A stretch of DNA of 14,418 bases from Rhodobacteraceae bacterium UBA1943 (lineage in GTDB: Bacteria > Pseudomonadota > Alphaproteobacteria > Rhodobacterales > Rhodobacteraceae): positions 63,651-78,068 of the forward strand of contig DDEX01000057.1 in assembly GCA_002336845.1 (NCBI GenBank). Direction: 5' to 3'. The notes beneath the pieces are model-generated. The model had not been told where the DNA came from. It searched no databases and saw only the letters and a list, made by a program, of their open reading frames with translations. This document shows, piece by piece, positions 1 to 5,938 of the stretch (position 1 is its first letter; each line of letters starts with the position of its first letter). The translations under genes were made by a program, and so were the position numbers.

Positions 1-22
1 TCTACCATTGAGCTACACCCGC
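1..22 (-). tRNA. tRNA-Gly, 5' end only (gene continues left of window)
   Basis: The reverse complement begins GCGGGTGTAGCTCAATGGTA, which is the acceptor 5' strand, the TAGCTCAATGGTAGA D-arm start and the U8/A14-type positions typical of bacterial glycine tRNAs (GCC anticodon type). Only about 22 bases lie in the window, so the anticodon is not visible. The glycine assignment rests on resemblance of the 5' half to known tRNA-Gly(GCC). The 58 bases between it and the vWA stop codon hold nothing I recognise. Confidence 0.8.
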
Positions 23-80
23 ATGGGCGCCTGACTATGCCAGCCGTGCGAGCGCGTCAAGCGCTCTGACGGGGCTATGG

Positions 81-1742
81 TCAGGGTGTTGTGGCGGTCA
101 GTTCTGTCCGCTCTCCGGCCTTGACGGTAAAGGGGGTGTCGGTCTTCACCTCGCCAAAGGTTGCCTGCAACACATAATCACCTGCGGGCAGGGTGGTCTG
201 CCAGGCATCCTTGTATTCGTAGGCCAGCGACTTGCGGTTGCCCGCGATGTCCTTTTTGGCGGCCAACACTTCGGAATACCCGCCACCGGGCACGGTAAAG
301 GCCGCAACCCCGGCGTTCAGCAGGGCCGTGGCCTTGGTCTCCTGCCCGGTCTTGACGGTGAAGGGCACCTCGACAGTGGTCGCGCCCAAAGAGACGCGGG
401 CCAGATAGTCTCCGGGCGGCAGGTCGAACCCCTTGGTGGCGGCATAGGCATTGGTGACCGAGCTGCGGTTGCCTGCGATATCGGCCTTGCCCGACAGGAT
501 TTCGATGAACTGGTTGCCATCCTCGACCGCGACGTCTTCGGCATAGATCGCATCAATCGTGGCGTGTCCGGTGCCAAGGATCACGTCCTGCACCTTTTCC
601 TCGCCCGCCTTGATCGAGAAGGGCAGGGTTACCTCTGCCGCGCCATAGGCCGCGCGCAGGTCGTAATCGCCCGCGGGCACCACACGGGTGGTGGATTTAT
701 ATTCATAAGCCACCGACTGCCCGGCCTGCTGCAATTCCCAACTGCCATTTTCCTCTATCGGCACGCCTTCCTGCTGGAACAGCCGGATGGTGGCGGAACC
801 GGCGTTCAGCACCAGTTCGGGGGTGGCAACGGCCGTATCGGTCACGGTCACCTCTGCCGTGGCATGGGCCGAATCCAGCGTCGCCAGAATGCGGTAGGTG
901 CCGGGCGGCACCTCGCCTTTGTGGGTGCCGTAGATCGTGGCAATGCTGTCGCCGGTGGACCCATCGGCATTGATGGCGCGCACCTCGAAATAGCCGTCGT
1001 CGATGCGGGCAGCTTCGGGGCCGCCGGCCACCAGAACCATCGAAGGATCAAGGTTTTCAACAACCTTCGCCGGTTCGGGCGCGGGGGCCGGTTCGGGTGC
1101 CGGTTCGGGTTCCGGGGCCGGAGGGGCTGCATCCTCGATCACGGTTTCGGCCAGCGCCTCGGACAGGGTGCCAAGGTCCGAGGCCTGAATGTACCGCCCC
1201 CCGGTTTCCTCGGCCAGACAGGCGACCTTTTTGCCCTCATCCGCCGTCAGGCCAAACCCCACGACATGGGCGGTGAAATCAACGCCCGAAGCCTCCAGCT
1301 CGCGCCCCAGCGCGCAAGGATCGGCCTGACAAGTCTCAATCCCGTCAGTGATCAGGATCACGGTGGCCTTTTCCTCGCTGGAGCGCAGTTCGCTTGCGGC
1401 CCGGCGCACCGCCTCGGTCAGGGGTGTCTTGCCCAGAAAGTTCAGCCCATCCGCCGCCGCCGTGATCGCGCCCGCCGTATCCGGGCCGGGAGGAACCAGC
1501 AGCTCGATATCGTCGCAAGATCCCTTTTCGCGGTGGCCATAAGCCATCAGGCCCACCTCGCTGCCGGCAGGCAATTCACCAAGAACCTGCTTCAGCGCCT
1601 CGCGTGCAATCTCCAGCTTGGGGCGACCGTCGATCTGGCCCCACATCGAGCCAGAGGCGTCAAGCACGATGATCGACTTGCCCTCGGCCAGCGCGGCCAT
1701 GGGCAAAAGCAGGCTGAAAATCAGCAGGAGAGAACGCAGCAT
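81..1742 (-). CDS. Secreted von Willebrand factor A domain protein with four C-terminal repeats
   Basis: A 553-residue exported protein. Residues 1-19 (MLRSLLL...AALA) form a signal peptide. A vWA domain spans about 22-205, with a complete MIDAS: DASGS at 28-32, Thr106 in TPLTEA and Asp133 in ITDG. Cysteines 138 and 143 flank QADP. A Pro/Glu/Ala-rich linker (about 205-226) leads to four repeats of roughly 77-86 residues. Each has a P-x-G-[DT]-Y turn (279-283, 356-360, 442-446, 519-523) followed by a strand and, in the last three, a PFxxKxG motif; they look like small beta-sandwich modules. vWA domains bind protein ligands through a metal ion, so a periplasmic or surface adhesion/scaffold role is inferred. 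Start: ATG at 1742 gives a clean signal peptide; the frame extends upstream only to a TTG at 1808 that would bury it. The Shine-Dalgarno (SD) sequence is weak (CAGGTC). No partner gene is visible beyond the nearby fasciclin module on the same strand. Confidence 0.85.
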   Translation of the reverse strand: MLRSLLLIFSLLLPMAALAEGKSIIVLDASGSMWGQIDGRPKLEIAREALKQVLGELPAGSEVGLMAYGHREKGSCDDIELLVPPGPDTAGAITAAADGLNFLGKTPLTEAVRRAASELRSSEEKATVILITDGIETCQADPCALGRELEASGVDFTAHVVGFGLTADEGKKVACLAEETGGRYIQASDLGTLSEALAETVIEDAAPPAPEPEPAPEPAPAPEPAKVVENLDPSMVLVAGGPEAARIDDGYFEVRAINADGSTGDSIATIYGTHKGEVPPGTYRILATLDSAHATAEVTVTDTAVATPELVLNAGSATIRLFQQEGVPIEENGSWELQQAGQSVAYEYKSTTRVVPAGDYDLRAAYGAAEVTLPFSIKAGEEKVQDVILGTGHATIDAIYAEDVAVEDGNQFIEILSGKADIAGNRSSVTNAYAATKGFDLPPGDYLARVSLGATTVEVPFTVKTGQETKATALLNAGVAAFTVPGGGYSEVLAAKKDIAGNRKSLAYEYKDAWQTTLPAGDYVLQATFGEVKTDTPFTVKAGERTELTATTP

Positions 1743-1773
1743 GGCAAAAGACCTGAGTGATGAAACTGACCTC

Positions 1774-1801
1774 AGGCTAGCAGGCCGAAAAAATCGCGCA
1801 A
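1774..1801 (-). promoter_or_regulatory. Possible sigma-70 promoter for the vWA gene (extended -10)
   Basis: Reading the minus strand, TTGCGC (1801-1796), a 16-base spacer and TAGCCT (1779-1774) with a TGC extension just before it. This would start transcription about 25 bases ahead of the ATG. The -10 matches the consensus only partly. Supporting it, the same 11-mer GGCCTGCTAGC lies at the -10 region of the ECF sigma gene. Prediction by eye only. Confidence 0.35.
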
Positions 1802-1833
1802 GCGCCAAGGCAGGTCAGGTTTTCCAGAAGAAT

Positions 1834-1862
1834 GGCCCCCGCCGGGGGAAACGGCGGGGGCC
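1834..1862 (-). terminator. Hairpin terminator after the fasciclin gene
   Basis: A perfect 10-bp GC stem (1834-1843 paired with 1853-1862) with a 9-base loop, about 40 bases past the fasciclin stop codon. On the minus strand it is followed by ATTCTTCTGG, only moderately T-rich. It sits downstream of a second hairpin, so the two act in tandem between the fasciclin and vWA genes. Confidence 0.65.
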
Positions 1863-1869
1863 TGCACAT

Positions 1870-1895
1870 CCGCCGGGCAATCACACGCCCGGCGG
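1870..1895 (-). terminator. Second hairpin directly after the fasciclin stop codon
   Basis: Perfect 9-bp inverted repeat CCGCCGGGC (1870-1878) / GCCCGGCGG (1887-1895) with an 8-base loop, starting 7 bases past the fasciclin TAA. There is no T-run after it, so it may be a 3'-end stabilising stem rather than a terminator by itself. Confidence 0.5.
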
Positions 1896-1902
1896 CCATG
1901 GC

Positions 1903-2445
1903 TTACATCTTGGGCAGCAGAACGGTGTCGATCACATGAATGACGCCGTTCGATTGCTTGACATCGGCGATGGTCACTGTGGCCACATTGCCCTGGCCAT
2001 CCTCGATCATCAGCTTGCCGTCCTTCTCCATCGCGGTGAATTCGCAGCCGCCCACGGTCTTGATGGTGTGCTTGCCGCCGTCATCCTTGATCATCTTGTC
2101 GATGTCCTTGGCCATCGCATCGGCAGCCACCACATGACAGGTCAGGATCTTGACCAGCATATCCTTGTTTTCGGGTTTCAGCAGGGTATCCACCGTGCCG
2201 GCGGGCAGTTTGGCGAAGGCCTCGTTCGTGGGGGCGAAAACGGTGAACGGCCCCTTGCCTTGCAGCGTTTCCACCAGACCGGCGGCCTGAACGGCGGCGA
2301 CCAGGGTGGTGTGGTCCTTTGAATTCACGGCGTTTTCCACGATATTTTTCGTGTCATACATCGGGGCGCCGCCGACCATGGGGTTTTCGGCAAGGGCTAC
2401 ACCGGCGGTCAGCGCGAAGATGGCGGTGGCAAGACGGAATTTCAT
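1903..2445 (-). CDS. Secreted fasciclin (FAS1) domain protein
   Basis: A 180-residue protein with a signal peptide (residues 1-19, cut after ALA) and a single FAS1 domain at about 34-179. The H1-type motif FTVFAPTNEAF is at 67-77 and the H2-type motif GVIHVIDTVLLP at 167-178. The CH pair at 103-104 sits where many FAS1 domains have YH. Two cysteines (103, 134) could form a disulphide in the periplasm. FAS1 proteins are small adhesion or ligand-binding modules; the ligand here cannot be told. The SD sequence AGGGAGAAG sits 5 bases before the ATG. It lies 104 bases downstream of the anti-sigma gene, with its own candidate promoter and leader hairpin. In Mycobacterium the FAS1 proteins MPT70/MPT83 are controlled by SigK/RskA, so this gene is a likely target of the adjacent sigma factor (inference). 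Confidence 0.92.
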   Translation of the reverse strand: MKFRLATAIFALTAGVALAENPMVGGAPMYDTKNIVENAVNSKDHTTLVAAVQAAGLVETLQGKGPFTVFAPTNEAFAKLPAGTVDTLLKPENKDMLVKILTCHVVAADAMAKDIDKMIKDDGGKHTIKTVGGCEFTAMEKDGKLMIEDGQGNVATVTIADVKQSNGVIHVIDTVLLPKM

Positions 2446-2461
2446 GAGTCTTCTCCCTGAG

Positions 2462-2490
2462 TGATGAACGGGTCCATCCCGTCCTCATCA
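2462..2490 (-). promoter_or_regulatory. 5'-leader hairpin of the fasciclin mRNA
   Basis: On the minus strand TGATGA-GG-ACGGG-ATGGA-CCCGT-TCATCA forms an 11-bp stem with a 2-base bulge and a 5-base loop, 16 bases before the ATG. If the promoter at 2496-2520 is real, the transcript begins almost exactly at the base of this stem. 5'-terminal stems of this kind can protect mRNA from decay, but no such function is shown here. Confidence 0.45.
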
Positions 2491-2495
2491 GCAGG

Positions 2496-2520
2496 AACGA
2501 AGCGCAGGGACGGAAGTTTC
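2496..2520 (-). promoter_or_regulatory. ECF-type promoter candidate for the fasciclin gene
   Basis: Minus strand GAAAC (2520-2516), a 16-base spacer, then CGTT (2499-2496). This is close to the GGAAC-N16/17-CGTT form known for group-ECF/EcfG sigma factors of alphaproteobacteria. It lies in the gap between the anti-sigma and fasciclin genes, about 50 bases before the ATG. It could be read by the ECF sigma encoded just upstream or by an EcfG-type general stress sigma. Confidence 0.45.
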
Positions 2521-2534
2521 AGGCAGGCGCAGAA

Positions 2535-2550
2535 ATCACGCAACCGTGAT
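2535..2550 (-). terminator. Small hairpin at the end of the anti-sigma gene
   Basis: Perfect 6-bp stem ATCACG / CGTGAT with a 4-base loop, touching the anti-sigma stop codon and followed on the minus strand by TTTCTG. It is short and has almost no T-run, so it may be only a partial terminator separating the sigma/anti-sigma transcript from fasciclin. Confidence 0.3.
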
Positions 2551-3200
2551 CAGATCGCGATTTCGCCCGTCATCACCACGGGTCCGGTCGGCTTGCCCGC
2601 AGGCGCGCCGCCAGCCGGTTCGACCGATACGGCCAGCACCCAGCCTGCCGGAGGTGTAGGATAACCCACGACCAGCGGGCGGTCTTGCAGCAGGCCCAGT
2701 GATACCGGGGCCTTGCCCGGTGCGATGATCCACAATTCATGCACCTTGCCTGCCGGGGCGGGCTGGCCCGCGCTGCGCACCACGGTCAGGTTGAAACCGT
2801 CAAAGGTGGCGTCATAGGCGGTCGCCGCATCGGCAGTCTGCATGTGGACCGAAATGGCGGGGGCGGGCGTCATCCACAGGAAGGCCACGGCCAGCAGAAC
2901 GACCGCCGCGATGACAAAGCCCGCACCGATCAGCGCGCCGATGCGGAACCGGCGTTCGCGGCGGTCTTGCGCGAACAGCCGCGCCTCGATGGCGGGCATC
3001 AGGTTCGGCGCGGGAACCGGGGCGATTTGGTCGGCCAGCGGGGACAGACGTGCCTCCCATGCCGCAACACGGGCGGCAAAGGCGGGGTCGCGGGTGCTGC
3101 GTGTCTGGGCTGCGGCGCGTTCTTCGCCCTCCAGCACGCCAAGGGCAAGCTCGGCGGCCAGGGCGTCATCTTCATCATCGGCGCGCGCGGGGTCGGTCAT
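2550..3200 (-). CDS. RskA-type transmembrane anti-sigma factor
   Basis: A 216-residue membrane anti-sigma factor predicted to hold the ECF sigma from the next gene. The cytoplasmic N-terminal part (1-85) contains the ELALGVLEGEER helix and the AFAARVAAWEARL helix typical of the anti-sigma-K family. It lacks the HxxxCxxC zinc motif of ChrR/RsrA types. One transmembrane helix runs from about 87 to 110. The periplasmic C-terminal RskA domain has HELWIIAPGKAPVSLGLL (154-171) and LAVSVEPAGGAPAGKPTGPV (189-208), which is diagnostic. The start at ATG 3200 is chosen because it forms an ATGA overlap with the sigma stop codon, implying translational coupling. An upstream in-frame TTG at 3212 is less likely. 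RskA-family proteins are usually inactivated by regulated proteolysis; the signal is unknown here. Confidence 0.93.
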   Translation of the reverse strand: MTDPARADDEDDALAAELALGVLEGEERAAAQTRSTRDPAFAARVAAWEARLSPLADQIAPVPAPNLMPAIEARLFAQDRRERRFRIGALIGAGFVIAAVVLLAVAFLWMTPAPAISVHMQTADAATAYDATFDGFNLTVVRSAGQPAPAGKVHELWIIAPGKAPVSLGLLQDRPLVVGYPTPPAGWVLAVSVEPAGGAPAGKPTGPVVMTGEIAI

Positions 3201-3730
3201 TGGTTCAGGCAATCACGAAGGGATATGAGGCTGCGGCGCAACCAGGTGCGCATGGTATTCAACGGCACGTCAAAGCGCGCGGCAAGCTCGCTATAGGACA
3301 GGCCGCGCAGATAGGCACCGCGCAGGGCCTCGGCCCGATCAGGCTCCAGCTTGCCAAAGCAGTCGGTCATGCGCAACAACTCGCCCGTGGCGATCAGGCG
3401 GGTTTCGGGGCGCATCCGGTCGTCGGCAATATCTTCGGGCACTTCGGCGGTGACGCGCGGCCGCGCGCGCAGCCGGTCAATCGCGTGGTTGCGCGCAAGG
3501 GCCACCAGCCAGGCCATGCCGCTGCCACGCGTGCCGTCATAACGCGCCGCCCGCAGCCAGACCCGTGTGAATACTTCTTGCAACGCATCCTCCGCCTCGG
3601 CCCTGTCGCCAAGGATACGGATCAGCAGGCCGAAAAGTTTCGCAGAGCTTGCCGAATAGAGTGCGCGAAACGCCGCACGGTCCTGTGCGGCGCAGCGGCG
3701 CAACATCTCGGCTATCGGATCGTCGGTCAT
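3197..3730 (-). CDS. ECF (sigma-70 family, SigK-like) RNA polymerase sigma factor
   Basis: A 177-residue extracytoplasmic-function sigma factor, the usual family length. Region 2 lies at about 20-90, with DALQEVFTRVW (48-58) and the -10 recognition part WLVALARNHAIDRLRAR (74-90). Region 4 lies at about 118-172, with the helix-turn-helix LSYSELAARFDVPLNTMRTW (144-163). The linker is short and there is no extra C-terminal domain. It overlaps the RskA-type anti-sigma gene by 4 bases (ATGA). The start ATG at 3730 has no SD sequence (upstream CTCCACCGC), and a possible promoter places the transcription start at the A of the ATG, so leaderless translation is possible. Pairing with RskA and a fasciclin gene suggests a SigK-like (ECF19-type) factor. 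The group assignment is from context and resemblance, not an alignment. Confidence 0.93.
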   Translation of the reverse strand: MTDDPIAEMLRRCAAQDRAAFRALYSASSAKLFGLLIRILGDRAEAEDALQEVFTRVWLRAARYDGTRGSGMAWLVALARNHAIDRLRARPRVTAEVPEDIADDRMRPETRLIATGELLRMTDCFGKLEPDRAEALRGAYLRGLSYSELAARFDVPLNTMRTWLRRSLISLRDCLNQ

Positions 3731-3736
3731 GCGGTG

Positions 3737-3764
3737 GAGCTAGCAGGCCCGCGTCGTTGGTCAA
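3737..3764 (-). promoter_or_regulatory. Possible sigma-70 promoter for the sigma/anti-sigma pair
   Basis: Minus strand TTGACC (3764-3759), a 16-base spacer and TAGCTC (3742-3737) preceded by TGC, in the 44-base gap after glucokinase. The -35 is good and the -10 is poor apart from the TGnTA extension. The predicted start falls 7 bases after the -10, on the A of the sigma ATG. Read-through from the glucokinase transcript is an alternative. Confidence 0.4.
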
Positions 3765-3774
3765 GGGCCGGGGG

Positions 3775-4749
3775 TCAGTTTTTCGACAAAGCCGCCAGAT
3801 GGGCGGCACATCCGGTCAGGGCCGCAAAGTCATCTTCCACGACCGTAACGCGGAACGCCTCCATGAAGGCGGAAAACCGGCCCTTGTCGCGGAAATGCAC
3901 GGTCAGCGCCATTTCCTCCATGTAAGGAGTCATGGCGCGGGCCACGCCGCCGATCAGATAGATGCCGCCAAAGGGCAGGTGGGTCAGCGCAAGGTTGCCA
4001 AGCGTCTGGCCCAATTGGTGAATCCATATCTGCGCCGTCTTGCGGGCCGCCGCATCGCCTGCGGCAAGGGCCGCCATGATGTCTGCGGCCTTCCGGTCTT
4101 CAACCTTGCCAGCCTCATGCGTGACAAAGGCGTAAAGCCGTTCCAGCCCCCGGCCTGCCAGCACATCCTCGACCCCGGTAAAGCCATGGGCGCTGGCGCC
4201 ATAGGTTTCACCAAAGATCATCAGGCGAAAATCTTCCTCCCCCCGCACCGGCATCGAGACATGCCCGCATTCCGAGGCCGCGACATACCGTCCCCAGGGC
4301 GTTTCATGCACCGGGGCCGCGTTCATTCCGGTGCCGACGCCGACGACCAGCATCGCGGCGCCCGCCTGAACCGGACCATCGATCACCGGGCGCAGAAAGC
4401 GGTCCTCGATCCGGCCAAGGGCGTGACCCTGCGCCTGAAGGTCATTCAGAATCGAGACCCGGGCCGCGCCGGTTGCGGTGGTCAGGCCGGTGCCGGTGAT
4501 CGTCCAGTCCAGATTGGTCATCACCGCCACGCCATCGCGCACCGGGCCCGCTGCGGCCACGCAGGTGCCCGCAACCGCCGCGATGCCCTCTTCCGCCAGA
4601 TAGCGGGTCAGCACCGGCTCCAGCCCCGGAAAATCGGCATTCGCATAGCGGCGGATGCTGCCTTGCTGCACCGCCTCGCCCCGTGCAAGGGCGACCCGCG
4701 TATTGGTGCCCCCGATATCTGCAACAAGGCTAAGGGCATTGGTCGTCAT
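3775..4749 (-). CDS. glk: Glucokinase (bacterial Glk family)
   Basis: A 324-residue cytoplasmic kinase that phosphorylates glucose to glucose-6-phosphate with ATP (EC 2.7.1.2), feeding the Entner-Doudoroff or glycolytic routes. The phosphate-1 loop DIGGTNTR is at 11-18 and the catalytic Asp103 in LNDLQA. VGVGTGMN at 136-143 is the nucleotide-site glycine turn. The sugar-contact segment SECGH at 159-163 corresponds to the EGGH segment of E. coli Glk, with Cys in place of the first Gly. GGIYLIGGV at 261-269 is the adenosine-side motif. Length matches the family (about 320). The SD sequence AAAGGAC precedes the ATG by about 6 bases. It is followed on the same strand, 44 bases later, by the ECF sigma gene; no terminator is visible in between, so some co-transcription is possible. 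Confidence 0.93.
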   Translation of the reverse strand: MTTNALSLVADIGGTNTRVALARGEAVQQGSIRRYANADFPGLEPVLTRYLAEEGIAAVAGTCVAAAGPVRDGVAVMTNLDWTITGTGLTTATGAARVSILNDLQAQGHALGRIEDRFLRPVIDGPVQAGAAMLVVGVGTGMNAAPVHETPWGRYVAASECGHVSMPVRGEEDFRLMIFGETYGASAHGFTGVEDVLAGRGLERLYAFVTHEAGKVEDRKAADIMAALAAGDAAARKTAQIWIHQLGQTLGNLALTHLPFGGIYLIGGVARAMTPYMEEMALTVHFRDKGRFSAFMEAFRVTVVEDDFAALTGCAAHLAALSKN

Positions 4750-4815
4750 GCAGAAGTCCTTTCAGGGCGCACAGTCGGGTCTTGGTCGTCGGGTCGTGGC
4801 AGGCTGTTAGCGCCA

Positions 4816-4844
4816 ACTCTATCCGCCGCACGGTGTAGGGTAAA
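4816..4844 (-). promoter_or_regulatory. Possible promoter for glucokinase
   Basis: Minus strand TTTACC (4844-4839), 17-base spacer, TAGAGT (4821-4816), about 60 bases before the glk ATG, in the 187-base divergent gap with the TDT transporter gene. Each box matches the sigma-70 consensus at about four of six positions. I see no clear promoter for the plus-strand gene in the same gap. Confidence 0.33.
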
Positions 4845-4936
4845 GCCGGTCGGGCCAGGGGGGCAGCGGGCCTGCGGCAAGCTGCGGGCTGGACATGGGC
4901 TGAGTTTCGGGTTGGCTTGGCGGAAAGGAGACCGCC

Positions 4937-5938
4937 ATGCCAGATGCCCCCCAGATCGACCGCCGGCCAAAACGGTTCCCGCCGCCCCAGTTTCCGCCGC
5001 ATCGGCCCGCGCTGTTTGCAAGGACGCCGCCTGCCGCTTTTCCGGCGATCCTGGGCCTGCTGGGGCTGGGGCTGGCATTGCGGCGCGGTTTGGCCGGAAC
5101 CGCGCTGGCCGAGCCGATCGAGGCGCTGAACGGCGGCCTTCTGGGGCTGTGGCTGTTCGCGGTGCTGGCGCTGCTGGCTAAGGTTTTGCGCCGTCCCGCC
5201 GTGGTGGTGCAGGATCTGCGGGTGCTGCCGGGACGCGCCGGTCTGGCGGCGGCCACCATGTCGGGCATGGTGGCGGCGTCATTGATCCTGCCTTTCGTGC
5301 CAGGGCTGGCGGTTGCGCTGGCGCTGGCCGCGCTGGGGTTGCACGCGGTTCTGGCGGCTTTGCTGGTTGTCACGCTGCTGCAAATGCCCCCCGAAGCGCG
5401 CGAGGTGAACCCGACCTGGCATCTCAGCTTTGTCGGGTTCATCGTGGGGGCGGTGCCCTTGGCGCTGGCGGGCTGGACCGGAACGGCGCTGGCGATCCTG
5501 TGGGCAACGCTGGCGGTGGCCGTGGTGATCTGGGGCCTGTCGCTGGCCCAGTTGATCCGGCGCATTCCGCCCGCACCGCTGCGGCCGCTGCTGGCGATTC
5601 ACCTGTCACCCGCAGCCCTGTTTGCCACGGTGGCGATGCTGACGGGGCGTCCGGGTCTGGCGCTGGGGTTTCTGGCCCTTGGCGGGGCGATCCTTTTGGC
5701 GCTGGTCCTGTGCGGCCGCTGGATCATCGTGGCGGGGTTTTCGCCGATGTGGGGCGCCTTCACCTTTCCGCTTGCGGCCTATGCCAGCGCGCTGATCGTT
5801 GTGGGCGGGGCCTTTGCGCTGCCCGGGCGGGGGCTGCTTGTCGTGGCAACGCTGGCCATACCGCCCATCGCCTGGGGCGTGCTGAAGCTCTGGCCTGGCG
5901 GGAGGCTGGCGGCGCGGACCAACGCGGCAGAGGCCTAG
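4937..5938 (+). CDS. TDT family (TehA/SLAC1-like) membrane transporter
   Basis: A 333-residue polytopic inner-membrane protein with about ten hydrophobic segments starting near residue 36. It belongs to the tellurite-resistance/dicarboxylate transporter (TDT) superfamily, which includes E. coli TehA, yeast malate permease and plant SLAC1 anion channels. Family marks are NPTWHLSFVGFIVGAVPLAL in the middle, matching the conserved segment of the fifth/sixth helices, and FSPMWGAFTFPLAAYASAL (about 270-288) near the C-end. The N-terminal 30 residues are Pro/Arg-rich and cytoplasmic. The substrate is probably an anion or weak acid; tellurite resistance is a historical family name and not implied. 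The start is fixed by a strong SD (AAAGGAGA, 6 bases upstream). The stop codon TAG is shared back-to-back with the convergent amidotransferase gene. Confidence 0.85.
   Translation: MPDAPQIDRRPKRFPPPQFPPHRPALFARTPPAAFPAILGLLGLGLALRRGLAGTALAEPIEALNGGLLGLWLFAVLALLAKVLRRPAVVVQDLRVLPGRAGLAAATMSGMVAASLILPFVPGLAVALALAALGLHAVLAALLVVTLLQMPPEAREVNPTWHLSFVGFIVGAVPLALAGWTGTALAILWATLAVAVVIWGLSLAQLIRRIPPAPLRPLLAIHLSPAALFATVAMLTGRPGLALGFLALGGAILLALVLCGRWIIVAGFSPMWGAFTFPLAAYASALIVVGGAFALPGRGLLVVATLAIPPIAWGVLKLWPGGRLAARTNAAEA

Noticed and set aside
1080..1130. Repetitive GGTTCGGG/GGGGCCGG tract as a possible DNA repeat or CRISPR-like array
   Set aside because: It encodes the Pro/Glu/Ala linker (PEPAPEPAP) of the vWA protein; the repetition is at codon level and has no spacers.
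564..1760. Long plus-strand frame opposite the vWA gene (398 codons)
   Set aside because: Shadow of a GC-rich gene: His/Gly/Arg-rich, no recognisable domain, and the minus strand has a clear signal peptide, MIDAS and repeats.
1752..1776. CCTGAG/CTCAGG inverted repeat in the vWA leader
   Set aside because: Only 6 bp with a 13-base loop; it touches the weak SD sequence but is too small to claim as a regulatory hairpin.
1743..1808. N-terminal extension of the vWA protein to a TTG start at 1808
   Set aside because: It would put a 22-residue Arg/Ser-rich stretch before a textbook signal peptide, and the initiating codon would be TTG without an SD sequence.
3201..3212. Longer anti-sigma start at 3212
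   Set aside because: The codon is TTG; ATG 3200 gives the ATGA overlap with the sigma stop codon.
3649..5181. Long plus-strand frame opposite glucokinase (510 codons)
   Set aside because: It runs across the glk gene, the divergent gap and the start of the TDT gene in another frame, with no domain and no SD sequence.
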